Below, one piece after another: positions 26,201 through 41,200 of a stretch of DNA of 64,000 bases. Source of the DNA: Trogon surrucura. Lineage: Eukaryota; Chordata; Aves; Trogoniformes; Trogonidae. The notes under the pieces are model-generated. The model was not told the origin of the DNA, made no database searches, and worked only from the letters and a program-made list of their open reading frames with translations. Each line of letters opens with the position of its first letter. Positions within the stretch are counted from its first letter, which is position 1. Location of the stretch: NCBI GenBank assembly GCA_020746105.1, contig CM036626.1, forward strand, positions 13,596,001-13,660,000. The letters run 5' to 3'. The position numbers were made by a program, and so were the translations under genes.

Positions 26201-29200
26201 AGTTTTTCCTGTGTTTGAATATGTGATCTGTGTACAGGCAGATACTGTGTCATGACACTGGAAAATGGAACCTACTTGGTTTGGGTTTTCCTACTTTCAT
26301 TGTCATTTTACATCTTTGAGAGTTCACTGGAAGCAAATGTTAAAAATCTGTGCTATGTAAACACTTTATCCTGAGTTGCTCTTAACATGAGTGGAGTTTC
26401 TGATAATCAGAGCTGACCAGATAAGTGTGTGAGTATATATGCGTGCACATGCACACACCTCTCTATCTTGAGTTACTGTTTTGCCTGAGTCAAATACTCT
26501 GTATTGTTCTTTAGTTGGACAAGGTACCTATTTCATTTTGTGGGAAGCCTAAGAAATTTAAAAAAAGGTTCTACTTAGCCTTTTTCGGTATTACATAGGC
26601 TTATAAACAGCAGATACCAGTGATTCCTTTCCCCAATACTGCGCTTAATATGGTGTGGAAGAGGAGAGTAAAGTATAATTATTATTGCTACCACTGTAGA
26701 AAACTGAACTTGTTCTTGTGACTACTCCAGAGGGACAAGGAATACAGAACAGAAAAGCAAGAGTAAACCTTGGAATAAACCTCTGTAGGCACAGAGGTGG
26801 ATAAATATGTAAAATTGCCTTTGTCGTGGTGAAATGTATGTGTGTGGCTCCTGTATAGTTGCCCAGACCAGTGTATGACTTCCCTTGAGACAGCAAAATA
26901 ATACCAATAAGGTAGATAACTTTCTCTCATACCCTGTATGTGTTGATAAGACTTGTTATTTTTATACTACTTCTAAATAAAGAATCTGCAAGTTCTCTGT
27001 GAGCTTTCGTTAATTAGGTCAAACGACTCCTGTGAGTTGTTAAGTCAGCCAAAGAGATCACTGAAACTCACAGTTGGAGCATAGTAGCTATTTTAACAGT
27101 AAAAAAATTCCTCAGAGTTTAAGACGTGATGTGAGGACTATTTCTGTTGAAATAGCAGATGACTGTAGAGAGACCAAACATAATTGCCCAGTTTTGAATT
27201 TGGTCCAATCAATAAAGGTAATTTGCTATTTTTATGCAGAAGGGGAGCAGGGGAAAAGTGTGGAGTGACTTCTCGTTTAGTTTTAGGAGTAAGACCTAAT
27301 GGTGTTGGGAATAGGTAGAATTTTTGCCAGCTGAGTCTGAAACAAATTTCCTCTTGGCTCCTTTTAAATTTTCTGAGCATCCGATCAAGGAAAAGAGAGT
27401 GGGTAAAAGGACTTGGTGCAGTTGAAGGTGTCTGATTTGGGTGGTTTAGGGTGTCCCTAACATTGAAGCATTAGTTCAAAATTCATCTTTAAAATAAAAA
27501 TGCCATTCACTGACTCACTAATGTAGTTCACTCTTGTAGTGGAGAATTTTATGAGACGTTTTTCTTTAGTGAAATGCTTTTTGTGTTATATCTGATAAAA
27601 CATGAAGATGCTGATGAATTTCCTGAACTATGTAGACAGAAAAAAACATGGTATGTTCTAGTACAGTTATACTGCATCTGAGGTCTACTTCAGAGGGTCT
27701 CCCTTGAAGGAACAGAATTCATTCAGGTCAAGATTGAGCGTATTTCATACGCACTTCTGTGCAAGCAGACTCCTGGAAGGTGGAGGTATTTGTACTGAGA
27801 CATGTTTAGAAATGGTGTTGCACATATATGTCATCCTCTTTCCTTTTTCTGAGTCATTTTCAAGGTTACCTGAAAATAGGAAATTCTTTTAGGGTAAATT
27901 GTTCAGACATTGTAAAAGAGACATCTAAAAATAATCTTGAGAGCTTTTCTGGCCCCAGTTGACACTAACAGGGAGACTCGAAGTTATCACTTTATTGTCC
28001 GTAGACCTATGTTTGGGAGTATTATTTTTTATATCTTTCTATGTTTGGAGTGAAGGATAGATATTCGTGGAGTGTCCAGGAACTGAAATATGAATTTGAG
28101 GCAGCTGATTTAAGTGCTGCATAAAGTGTAAAGGAAACTAAAAGTAAATATTTCCCCTTCCAGTAGCATCTAGTTCTTCAGTTTCTCAAAGGGAACAATG
28201 TGCTGGGAAAATATCTGATTGCTTAGGAACCTAATCAGAAGCTTTCAGAAGATTTGTCATTTTATGACTAGAAGATACTTGAACATTTTTCTTGATTGGA
28301 TTGTAAAGCATATATGCAGAATGATTTGAAGAATGGAGAATAGTGAACACTTTAGTGTAGGGTGGTTGTTTTTATAATTTAGTACATTCAGTCATGAAAG
28401 GGGAAGATGGAGGTAAATTGTAGAATAGCCCAGGTTGGATGGGACCTCAGAAAATCATCTGGTCCAACCTTTTGTGGGAAGTGGAGCCTAGATGAGGTTG
28501 TCTAGCACTCTGTCCAGTCACATCTTGAAAACATCCAGTGATGGGGCCTCTACCACATGCCTAGGGAAGTTATTCCAGTGGGTAATTGTTCTTAGAGTAG
28601 AATGAGTAGAGATGAAACCTCTTCCAGTGCAGCTTACACCTGTTGCCCTTTGTCTTCTCAAAGTGGCTTTTTGCGAAGAAAGCCTTCATCATCTCTCTAG
28701 CCGTGATTTAAGTACTGAAAAGCTGTGACAAGGTCCCCCCTGGCCACCTTCTTCGGGAAGAAAAGACTGAACTCCTTTTATGTTTTCTCACAGGGCAGGT
28801 TCTCCAGCCTTTTGACCATCCTTTGGACCTGCTCCACTCTGTCTGTGTCTTTCTTGGCTTGTGGGGACCAGAATAAAGACCACAATATACAAGTGTCACC
28901 GTGCGATTCTTGTCAGTTCATTACCGTAGGCAATTGGCAGTTTTTGTACCTAAAATCATAGGCTTTTACGCTGTTTAGTTATGTTGTCTTTGGAAAGTTG
29001 TGTAAAAGTCAGTCTTACGCTTTGTTAAATGGAGACTTGCATTTACATGAATTTATTAGGGATGGTTTCTTGGAGGTCTTAAGTGGATGTCATGACCTCT
29101 ACGTTTCTTCTTCGGCGAAACAGTCCCCATGTAGAATCCATGCTTAATGTTTATTAGGTCACTGCCATAAAATGCAATCCATTTCTGTATATCTCCCTGT

Positions 29201-32200
29201 TAGCACTGACTTGCTGAAGTTCAGGTAAGTGCTTCATATTTTAAGGTTATAAAAGATTCCCAGATTAATTATTTTTCCTTTCCCTCTTTTTAAGAGATGT
29301 CATGCAGATGGTCTCCCATAGTCATTTGTGGAAGTCTGTGAGCTTTAGGGAATTAGAAGTAAGAGTAAGTTTTCAGGAGAGTAAAATACCGTTGGTTTGT
29401 AAGCAAGTCTTATATCACTAAAATTTGAAAAATTAGGGTAATTGGTTTAAAAGTTACCTTCCTTTGAATACCACAGAACTTACGGCTAGTTTATTGGATT
29501 TAAAGCACAGTATAGCGAGGAGCAATAAATACAGTACATTTCACTTTTCATTTACTTCTGCAAACAGATTTATGATATCATTTAAGATTACTAGTATCAA
29601 CTAGACAGTTCTTTTCTATTTTCAAACAAACAAACAGATGACTATAAAATAAAAACTACAAAGTATAATCAGACTATACGGGAGGAATATATGTTTTGAG
29701 TTACTGTGGAGATGGATAGATTTTAAAAATAAAGACAGAAGTAAATGTAAGTCACCTTCTGGTGTCCTTGGCAAGTCCTGCTGTGACAAGTTATGTGCAG
29801 AGTGTTTTTATAATTTCTTGCTTTGTAAATGAATGTTATTTAGTCATTGAAATGGGAGGTCGTAATATGCTCTTTTATCTTGGTAAATAGTAGAGAATAG
29901 CTGCCTTCCTCGTACTGAAGGTCACAGTAAATTGTGGGGGAGGTTTTTTGGGAGTAATTTTAAATTTTTGAAGTATTAGCTAGATTGTAGTTAACAAAGA
30001 GCTCTTTCCTTTATAACAATATCCAGTCTACTGCATGCTGGAAACAGTGTTTACAGTATGCATATAAACTACATGTGCAATGTTAAAACATGGGAATTTG
30101 ATTTTATTGAATACTAGTTTAAGTCTTGCTGTGAACAGTCAACGAGCAAGGAAAGAGACCAGACTTTACTCACGGGAAACCGGTGGCTGACCTGCAGATG
30201 CTGTCAAACTATTTCTTTTGTACTGTAAGCATGCTGAATACTTTATTACATTAGAGCACAGAAAGAAGGTTTTAATCCAAAAATCCAAACAGAAATTGAA
30301 GAGTTTCTTCATCTATAACTGGCAAGACTCACCTGAGTTGTTCCCAGTATGATGTTATGACAGAATTGCATTTGAAATAAAGGCAAGTGGTAGTGTGGCT
30401 TGATCTTAGTCTTCCAAAGATGTGTTTTAAGGAAGTAGGACAGTTTGTTTTGGTTTTGGTTTGTTTTTCAAGAATAGAAAATTAGAGAAGAGGGGGAGGA
30501 AAGGGTGAGGGGAGACTGGCAGTCTGGCTTTTTGGAGTGAGCGAGCAGGCTTGTGTGCATATATAGAGCTTAGAAGGAAGAAGACTGATCATACCCAGAG
30601 GGTATGTACTGGAACTAAGAAGACAGTTTATTGGATTGCATTTTATAGAAGACAGATATTTTTTAGTCAAATAGAGAAGCAAAGAGCATCTGTCATTTTG
30701 GCAGCCTATACATCACTGTTGTCCATGTGGTATGAAGAAATTAATTTTTATATCAATTTATATATGTATATATATAGCACAGATACGTATGTTTTCTAAT
30801 GGGAGTGGGTGACACTAAGTTTCAGGGGTGGGAGGGCTAGAAAATCAGGTTAAGGAGAATTACTGTAAGCACAGGTGTACTAGAAACCTCCTGGCTGGTG
30901 TGATAGAGAACACTGTAGCTGCAGCAGAGGACCTTTGTGTGTGTTTACTGATGAAAAGGAAGCTCTAAAGAAACGTAAAGAAAGGTGTACGGCAGGTTTT
31001 CATGAATGTATTGATAGAGGTAATGAAATTACTGTAAATAAAAACATTATGGAATATATGATAGAATGGAAGGGAGAGAAGAAGAAAGTAAGATCTTAGC
31101 CACTGTGTTGTGGGTTTATTTTGGGTTTTTTGGTAACAACCACATAACTTGAAGACTATCGCATATAGTTCTCTAGATAGTAACTGGATCCTTAGATACT
31201 GTGCGGTTTTAATATTTCAAAAATCCAATTAAAGAAAAGAAATTATCCTGTAACTTTGAATCTGGAGGTGTGTATTACTTAAACGTTGTGTGCTTCATTG
31301 GCAGACATCAAACCCTGTCATCTTTCTCCTTCTCAGACAGACCTGTACAGTGTGCAGATCAGTTCTCAGTTGTCCCAGCGCTGGGCTCTGAAGACCAGTG
31401 CTAAGTTTCTCAGAACTCTTGTCAGTTATTCAATGGACCTCAGATGTTAAACAAACAAAATTCCCACCCTACACATTGGGAAGCTTTGATTTATACTTTC
31501 ATACAGGGAGCTCGGCTACGTCATTCCATCTAACTCTGCTCCCCTTTGGTCTCGTTCTTTTTCAAGATCCCATTGTGAACTTCTCATGAACTTTTCGTCT
31601 CCCTTTCTCTGGTTCCCTGTCAGTTACCTCCCAGTCAGTCCCAGTCATGCCAGTCTACTAGTCTTTCTTTTGATGAAACCTTAGTATGTTTTCTTCTATT
31701 TCCTAAATTTTATCAAGCATTTTCTGCTTTCCTAAATTACTTTTCTAGTTTTGTTTAATTGTTACTTTAACTTTTATGAAAGGGAAAAAAGCAGAATAAA
31801 TGTTGGCTTCATTTTTCCTGCAATTAAAAAATTCTCTGGATGATTCATTTAGCTGACAAAAAGTGATATACAGTGATGTTTTAGTTACTACTTGAGGAGG
31901 CGCTCAAGATAGTGAAATGGGAATACGCAGTTGCCTTTCAAAAGAGGAAAATACTGCGACCAATCCAGTGCTAAGAAGATACAAACCAAAGATAAGTTTT
32001 CTGTCAATTTTTGTCTGGCCCCTGTGTCACAGAATGTAAACAGAATGGCAGTTTGTTTTACAGGAACTAACAGCATCACTGACAAGTTTAGAATTGGGAG
32101 GATAATTTTAACGAACCAGTTAGGCTTGTTATTGGATTTTTGTGTCATACTCTGAAGTAGCTGCTGGGTTTGCTGTCTCAGATCTGACAATAAGTGCAGG

Positions 32201-35200
32201 CATGCCAGCTCTTGCTGTAATATTGTTGGCTATCCTCATGTAAACCTACGTTAGAAACACATCTAAATGCAGGTATACTATTTAACAGTTATACCGTTAC
32301 CAGCATAGTATTTTAGAAATAAATGTGATTTGATACCAGCAGCATTGCTGTGTTAGGTAAAGCACAGAATGGTGGTATTAAAATAGTTGCAGAAAAAGCA
32401 GAGACAGACTTAGGCACATTTCCTTATTTCAAAAAAATTCTTCTGTGTGAAACAGTCTAAAATAAATCTTTTCAGTTGTGTTATTTATACTAGAAAAGCC
32501 ATACCCTGTTTTAAGATACAGTTTTTTAATAACTTAGTCCTTCATTCCCCTACCATCTTTCAGGGCTTTTCTTGTAGGTAGATGATCTGGAAAATACGTA
32601 ACTAGGTAGCTCACAGGCATTGCCAAAAAAAAAGCCAGAATTTTTTTACGCATGGGCGAGAAGCTTAAACATTTATACATTGCATGAGTAACAGCTGTAC
32701 ATTGTGTGACTTTTTCATGCAAATAGTGGTACAAACTCAGTTATACTTTTTAATTTCTTTATTTTTGGGGAATGTTATTGTGCAGTGATAAACACTGGAT
32801 TTCTGATGGAGTTATCCCATTTTATTAGAGGAAATCAGAAACCTATAACTTATGAACCATCTTGAGAAGTCCTCAAGCTGGCCTGGTCAGGACCTTCTGA
32901 TGGGCATCCCATTGAATATTCCAGACAATCCCCTTTCCTTCTTTCTTCTACCCTCCCTGCCCTGTTATGTTAAATCTCTTTACCAGACCAACTGTAAAAT
33001 TAATTTTCTTGGAAATAAGTGGCTGTGTAGAGAGAAGAAATACAATTTGATCGCTCCTGCTATAGGAAGGACTGCCATGCAATTTCATCCTATTGTGAAG
33101 CAGGAGGTAATTCAGACGGGAATGAGCTCTGAGAAGCCAGGCTTCATAATGTACGCTGCTTATTGCAGTTGTGCATACACTAGTGGCTGTGTGGCTGTGC
33201 AGTGAGACTTAGGGAATTATCTGGCTGAATGCTAACCATCTTTAACTCTGTTGCCATTTTCCTAGCAGATTAGATGCTTGACGAGGTCACTGTACAAATG
33301 CCAGTCAAGAGAGGAAAGGAGACAGTAGGCTCAGAGGGAATGAGGGAGGTTGAGACTACTTCATGGGGAGTTTTGTGGTTGAGGTGGGTTTTTTTGGCCG
33401 CTTGTATTTTGGTGAATTAAACTGATTGTGCTGCCAGAGTTATACTTTAATGAGCGGTTACCAATAAAAAGAGTTTTTATACTATTGATAATAGTCTAAT
33501 GGCAGCGGTTGTTGTGTTATCACAAACTCTTCTGCTGTGGAACTTGATTGTTGCTGTGCTTGTTATCTCCGCCATAAGAGTTTTGGCTCAAAAATCAGAG
33601 CAAAGGATATCCTCATGTCTTGTAGGGGATTTAACTGCTGTGTCTTAAGTTTTACAGGCACAGAATCATAGGATTTTGTACGTTTGAATGGACTTCTGGG
33701 GGTCTCTGGTGCAACACCCTCCTGCAAGCAGGTTATGGAGGATCTTACCCAGTTGAGTTTTGAACCTTTGTGAAGATCCCATAAGCGCTCTGGACAAAAA
33801 TATGTTCTAAGTTTTGACTGCCCACAAGTGAAAAAAGTCTTCCTTTTGTCTAGCTAGAATTTTCATTGTCTGTTGTCTTTATTCCTATTCTGGTGCACTT
33901 CTGAGAAGAAGCTGGATCCATCTTTTCTAAACGTTCCCATCTACCAGTTGTACGTGGTAAATAAGTACTCCAGATGCCTCATGACTACTGAATAGAGGGG
34001 AAGAATTGCCTCCTCTGACCTGCAGGCTACCCTCTTGCTAGTGCAGCCTAATATACGGTTAGTCTTTGCTGCAAGGACAGCATTGCTGGCTCCTATTCAG
34101 CTTCTTCACCAGGATCACCTGGTTGTCTTCTCTAAAGCTGCTGTTTGCCCTCTTTGCATAACGTTATTCTGTTGCAGGTGAGGAGGACTTCGGATTTGCG
34201 TTTGGAAGAACTTTGTGAGGTTCTTGTTGGTCTAGTTTTCCAGCCTATCGAGGAAACTTCTCTGAATAGCAGCTGCCAGTGTGGCGGCTGCTCCATCAAG
34301 CTTGTTTTCATCTGCAAAGTGTCTGAGACTGCATTCTACACCGCTATCCAAACTGTTACACTGAGAGGTGCCAGTAGGAACCAGCCACAAGTTGGTCCGT
34401 GTACTGCTGATGATCACCCTTTGAGCCTGGCAGTCCAGCCAGCTTTCCACCCAACTTAAAATTGATTTGTCCAGTCTGTATCTCACCAATACGGCTTATA
34501 GCACGTGTTTACCAGGAGATGTGCCGTGGCTGTCCCAGGCCAACTGTCTTTTCTGACCTCAAATCTTAAAACCTAATAGTTGAGTTGTTTTCTGGTGCTA
34601 GCCTTCTCTTCAGAAATAGTCAGCCATGTCAGAGATAGAAACTGTGCACATCCTTAAATCTGATTACAATTTGCATTGGTAAAGTTAACAATAAACATAG
34701 GACCTCTGCAGGCTTTAAGTAACCCTCCCTTGACTCCAAGATTAAAGAAATTAACAGTGCAGAATCAAACATATCAGTTACTAAATGGTTTAAAAACAGA
34801 TGAATTGATAACAAAGCAGTTGAAAATGGAGAATTGTTATTCAACGCTGCTGCTTGTAATAGGACCTGCAGGGATCTGTTCTTGTCTCTTTATTACTCAC
34901 TGTTCTTATAATAGGAATCGGAAAAAAAATGGTTCAGTCTCATAAAATTTGCTGATGATGCAGAAGTAGAAAGTTAAATAATGATTAGTTCAGAAATTGT
35001 ACAGTTTCTGTCAGATACTTGGCTCAGTTAAGCAGCATCTATTCTAATACAGCCAAATATAGAAAGGACCTACAGATGGTGTTTGCGTCCTGAGGTGCAA
35101 TGACACTTAACATGATGAAACATTATTAGGGCTAACCAATTGAACATCAACCTCTTGCTTCATTTTGATAGCTAAGAGGATAAGAAGCCTTGCCTTTATA

Positions 35201-38200
35201 GGCGGGCAGGCATCATGGGGGGCAAAGGAGGAGAGTAATTGAAAATTTCTGTGTGTAGACTAAATGAGGTGATTGTTGGGCAATTGCTACCAGTTCTGCA
35301 GTGTCCATTTCAAAATAGATGTGGAAAAGCTGGAAGGGTTTAGAGCTGATCTGCAATGCTTGACTCTTGCAAGGCAAGGAGAGATAAGAGGTGGAACCTG
35401 GAGCGGATCTTCAGGTTACCCGGTCCATTTAACTCCTTTAAGGCAAGTTAATTTCTAACTGTGGCATTTTCAACATGTGCTTGTTTTGCCTGCTTTAAAA
35501 AAAAAAAAAAAAAAGTCTGCAATGCGCAAAAAGCTCAGTACTTTTTGGCCCATACTATTAAAGGCTTTTTTCTGAAGTCTATGCTGAATCTTCCTTACTG
35601 CTTGTTATTTCTTATTCTCCTTCCATTGACAAGGAGAAGAGATTATTCATTCTTCTTTTCTGCAGATTTTTGACTTGAATTGTTTTTCTAATCCTTGTAA
35701 TTTCTAGACCAAACAACAAAATGGTCAAACCCAATTTCTAGAATATATCATATCTTCTGGATATTCTCATTATTGCTTTAAAGAATTACTTGTTTATCCA
35801 CACCTTCTCAATGTATAGTAGATTTAAACATATATCTAGAGAGGTAAATATCTAAGAGTGAGAATATTATTCCAACAGAAGCCTGATAAATACAGAGTAG
35901 AGTGAAGAACTTACCTTGTAACTTTATTTAGACAAACTCCAGAAGGTCAGTATACAGTCAACCTATTTATGACTTGTAAATGGGTACATGGAAGAAGGTT
36001 TCAGGTAGGTGATTGCTCATTGAGGTAATCTGACAGAAATCTCAGTCCATCAGTTCTATCAAAAAGATGTAACCAAGTCCAATATTTACAAACCAAAGCT
36101 ATGCACATTCAGGATGGAACTGAGGCCACTTTTTAATAATTAGGGTAATTAACAAGAAAATAATCATGGAGGGCAATTGCTTCTATATTACTGATATCTT
36201 TAAAATGACTGGATTGTATTTTAAATGATCTATTGCCACATTATCTTAGAGGAAGTATGTTGCAGCAATCTGTGAGCTTGTTTCTATGGCATGTGCCCTG
36301 CAGGAAGTCAGACCAGATAATCAAAATAATCCTTTATAGTCTTGGAACTGATGAATCTTTAAATCTGTTTAGTCAGGACCAGCTGTATTGAAAAGCAACA
36401 TTACTAAAGTACAAAAAAAAATGCTAAGTAGTGAATATACTGCACTGACGTCTTTTATATTTTTTTCAGGCAAGAGAATTGTATGCAAAAGTGTAATAGT
36501 TTTCTGGGAGTCTTTCTCTAGCGATTTCTAATATTTCAGACAGGCAGTTCTTCTACCCCTTTAAACATATTCCTCATGGATTTTGATGACTTATCTGTTT
36601 GTCAAGGACACAGTTTTCAGCTATTTATATATAAACTGTGGAGAAGATTGACATCCAGTACTTTTTTTTGGATTGCTTACGTTTCAAACATTGTAGAGAA
36701 CAGCAGATATTTTGGATATCTATGAGTGGGAGATCACCAGAAATTGTTCAGAAGCTGTGTAAAGGTGTAAGGGTGAGTCAATTGCTGGTTCTTGGGCTTT
36801 TGAGGCTGTACTGATTGGGCAGTTGTGAATCAGTAGTGGGCTCGAGGGCACTGAACTGCCAGATGTGCTGTGTTTCGGTCAAAAATACTGCTGATATAGT
36901 GCTTGACTGTTATTTATTAAGTGGAGTTTTTCACTGTTATCCCAAAGCTGAGTGTTAGCCTGTGTAATGATATTTTTCTTCCTTTCTTTTGGCTTTTATC
37001 TATGGAACATGCTATTACATTTTAAGCACTAGTGAGAACACCGAACTTGTATCTCAGAAGGTGACCCTGTTTAAAATAGGTGAAAAAAAATCTCAATATT
37101 TCACACTAAATGGAATGCTTTCATATTTGCTTTTTATAATGATGAGATGTCATAAGTGGAAAACCATGGTCTTGTTCTAATGGGATTGGGATCTTTGTTT
37201 AAAATCTGCAGACACAGGTGCATTACAAATACTTGCACTGTTATTGTCACATACATGGAACAAACATTTTTAAATTGAAGAGTTTTGAGTTAATTCTTTA
37301 TCCTGGGAGTTGTGCGTGTTTTCTCTTAGCTTTTTACTTGCAACTCTGCTTCTCATCTCTTAACTATTTTTATTTTTTGTTTACCAAAAATTGGAATATT
37401 TTACAGAACAAGTGAAACCAGATATTTGAAAACAGGCTTTATTTATAATTTACATCCTACTCGCTGCATTCTGCTCTTTTTTCTTTTGCATTTTTTAACT
37501 TTTAAATTGTAATTTATGTTTTCAGTCCTCCTGTATTACGAGATGGCTGCCAGCTCAGTGCTGGAGGTTACAGCTTGCCTGCTTCACACATTCTTTCCTA
37601 GGGTGAAGGAGCTTATCTTTAGCTTGCATTTGAATCAGTTATTATTTTACTAGTATTCTTCTTGAGGCTGTGTGTGGTGCTGCATGCACTGTCAAGGCAG
37701 AAGAAATTACTTGTTTGTGTAACTTTGGATCAGACTCTCCTTAACAATATTTCTGGCCCTTCTGAAACGCAAACCATCTTGTGACAGAGCACCCGAGTTG
37801 ATCAAACAGTGCGTTTCCGTTCGCTAGTAGCTGTCTGGAAGCACCTTCCCTAGAACATGGAGATGCTCCGCACCTGAGCGCAGCCAGCTCCGCCTCCCTG
37901 CTTCAGAGATGTCGATGTCGGTAGGAATGCCAAATAAACCAAATTTCCTTTTACTCTATATCCTTGACCTGGCTGCCAGAACAGAAGATCCAGTCAAATG
38001 GTGATAACTGATATTCGCTGGATCTTTCTCTCCAGGAAAGATTTTGTTCATCTTGTATAAACATTAAAATTAGAACTTGAACGCGTAGGCAGTTATTTAG
38101 TCTGTAGCAACAGTTGTTGTTTTAAGCATGTGGATCCCATGACCTGTCCTTTATTTTTCCTGTTGTGCTCCAAAGTTTCTCCAAAGGAGAATCGTAGATG

Positions 38201-41200
38201 GCTTGCCTAAATACAAGCTGTGGCTCCGGCATTCATTTTCCTTTTTTGTAATACGAGGAGGAGGCATAGAACATGTCTGAGACACAAATGAGTGTTACTG
38301 ATGTTGATACATCAGTGTGAGTTTGCATAGATTGAAATACCTCAGATAACCATTACTGTCAGTAAGGATGGAATTCTGATTTTAACTTTCTCACAATTTT
38401 GTATTTTATATCTCATGTTTGAATAAAAATAATTTACATTATAATGCAGAAAAGAAACATCAAATTTGAAAATCTCAAAGATTTTTAAGTTAGAAGATCA
38501 ATTTGGGTGATCAGCTTGCCTTCAAAAAAAAAATCCCGAACTTAAAAGTAGAATGTACATAATTTCACTTCCTTTTGGTCTTAATTTTAGGAGAAGAAAA
38601 AAGTTCTGTTATATTCTGAACGCTGCCAAATAATGATTTCATATAGACAAAATTAAGACTTCCAGGATGGGTGAGAGTTGTGCGAACCATCTGTCTGAAG
38701 TGGTAGGAGTAGTTTGATTCTCTATGTGAATTGCTGGGTAAATGGGCTGTAATTTTTGCCTCTAAAGTACTTTCCTCTGCTGGTCTCTGATTTTGGAAGC
38801 TTCTTCAGTTCAGGTTCAGTGGTAAAATTTTCTAGTAGTTCAGAGAGATGTTCTGATTTTTCATCTTAGACTTTTCCCCCCTCTTCTTAATAAAAGGATT
38901 AGGATTAATGTTTCTAATGTATGTAAAGCAGTTGTGATTTTGTCAGTAGCGCTCAGACAGTTGATCCCCCCTGCCCCCACGGAAGTGTAAATCTTACAGA
39001 CTTGAGCTCATCTCTGTTTTCGGTGTATCTGCTAAGGCTGGTTTATAAATATGTCAAGGGGGAATGTCAGGAGGATGGAGCCAGGCTCTTTTCAGCGGCG
39101 TCCACTGACAAGACAAGGGGCAATGGGTGGAAGCTGGAACACAGGAGGTTCCAGAAAAATATGAGGAAAAACTTTTTTACTGTGAGGGTGACAGAGCACT
39201 GGAACAGGCTGCCCAGGGAGAGTGTGGAATCTCCTTCTCTGGAGACATTCAAAATCCGCCTGGACGCGTTCCTGGGCGCTCTACTGTAGGTGATCCTGCT
39301 CTGGCAGGGGGGTTGGACTAGATGATCTTTGAGGTCCCTTCCAACGTTTAACATTCTGTGATTCTGTGATCCCTCCAGCCTGTAAATCAGTACCTTGTAT
39401 TGCCCACACTGCCTTTAACTGCACAAGAGTAAGTGCTACAGGTAAAATGTGGATGTGAGCTTTTACTTCCTATTAATCTCTGTCTAAACAGCGTGATACT
39501 TCTATTCTAAAGTCAAGATTTTAAGAACAAGTGAGATTTTGAAATGAATTATGTAATTTTTCATTTGTTATTGTAACTTAAGAAAGCTATGCTGAATACT
39601 GTGCGACTTTATGGTAAATGTTAATAATAACACTAAGTAGTTCTTGGCAGAATAAATATTATACAATAAAACCAGAATTTTCATGTTGTTTGCTGATGCT
39701 GGAACAGATTTTTGTGACCAAAATCATAACCAAAATGACAGATTGTATCACAGGTTAAGGCAAAAGAAACCAGTATGCTTTTTTACTTCAGAACTGTTCC
39801 TCTGAAGTTGAAATTATCTCCTTTTTAGGAATTAAATTTACTGGAACCTGTCTCTGAGAAGCATAGCTGAAACGTTTTTGCAGTTGAACAATACTGCCAT
39901 GCCTTTTTAATTTACATGAGAAATATGTAGTTGAAAAACTGTTGGGATACATTCAGCCATTTTCTTTAAGGATTCACAGAAATGTTGCAGGACAAATAGT
40001 GGCATTACGCCCAGGACCATTAATTACAAAATTCACTAATCAAACTGGTCTTCAAATAGTAGTCTATGTTATATATTTTATGGGAATAATAGTGTGTGTT
40101 TTGCTTGTGGATTTTATTGCTTAATATTTTAGGTGCTCCTAATACCCCTTTAAAAGCTGGCATTTGGCAAAGTCTTCTCTAACATAATGAACTTGTATTG
40201 CCTGACCTCCAGGAACATCCTGACAGAGATAAAGAATTATTAGAGACATTTAAGATTCCGTGTATTGACCCAGTTCTAAAGACTCTGTGACCTCTTTTGA
40301 ATTTTTTCTTTTACTGCTGTGTTTGTGAAGTCCAAAGTAGTAGTACTACTACTACTTCTAGACCACTCCACATGTGTGAATAAAAATATTAATTTTGTGT
40401 GCTGCGTGACACTGTATGAGAAAAGCTGGGAAAAGGATGAAAGTACCAGGTTATACACTTGAACTGCACTAGACGTGAAGTTTCCCGTTAAGTATGTAAA
40501 GAGCATTGGAAGAGCAGGTGTTCAACTTCAGTGCGTTGGGGAGAAAGTATTTTTTGACTTTAAAGCTTGGCACACCAGGGTCAAACACTGCTGAAGGGAA
40601 AACATTTCTCCAGCAGCACTTGTTATATACCATAGCCAGTTTGAATTACTTAATAGGTATTTATCATGTAAGTTGTAATTTAGACAGCTTGGCTACTATT
40701 AATTAGTGTGAATGTGAATTATTCATTAATATGCTTTCTAATGAAGATATGCTTATTCAAAGTGGAGGAAAAAGCATTTAACTCTACTTAAAAAGTGGTG
40801 CGAAAGGTAATGTGTTTTTGTCATGTGGAAAATGACCTTAAAATACTGATTTATTTGGGAGGTGTGTGTGTGTTTATTGTATTTGCAAAAGAATGTAGCC
40901 CTTAAGTTTTAAGTTCTTTTGCATTTTACTAATGGTAAAAAGCCTACTGAAAGTATGAAGTATAGAGGCTTCCACACTCAGTCAATACTGCTTCAGTTAC
41001 TTTCAGGGCAAAATGTTTTCATTTATTGCCTCTCTGCCAGGTATAAACTGCCAGTTAGTATTAAATGCAGTGTGTTCCTCAAATCCTGCAGGTTGGTATC
41101 TTTTTCAGATGGAGGCTGTACAGCTTCAGCTTCCCCTGTCTAATACATCAGAGGGTAAGTGGCTTCTGCTGGCACTCAGTGGTTCCAGCGGGAGGCGTTT

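Noticed and set aside
34232-34489. 85-codon minus-strand ORF with FADE box
   Set aside because: It is a fragment of CR1 reverse transcriptase in a broken element, not a host gene.
39002-39289. 95-codon + strand ORF ending [21 protein letters not shown]
   Set aside because: This is the standard chance reading through a CR1 3' end; the same peptide pattern recurs at 58897-59106.
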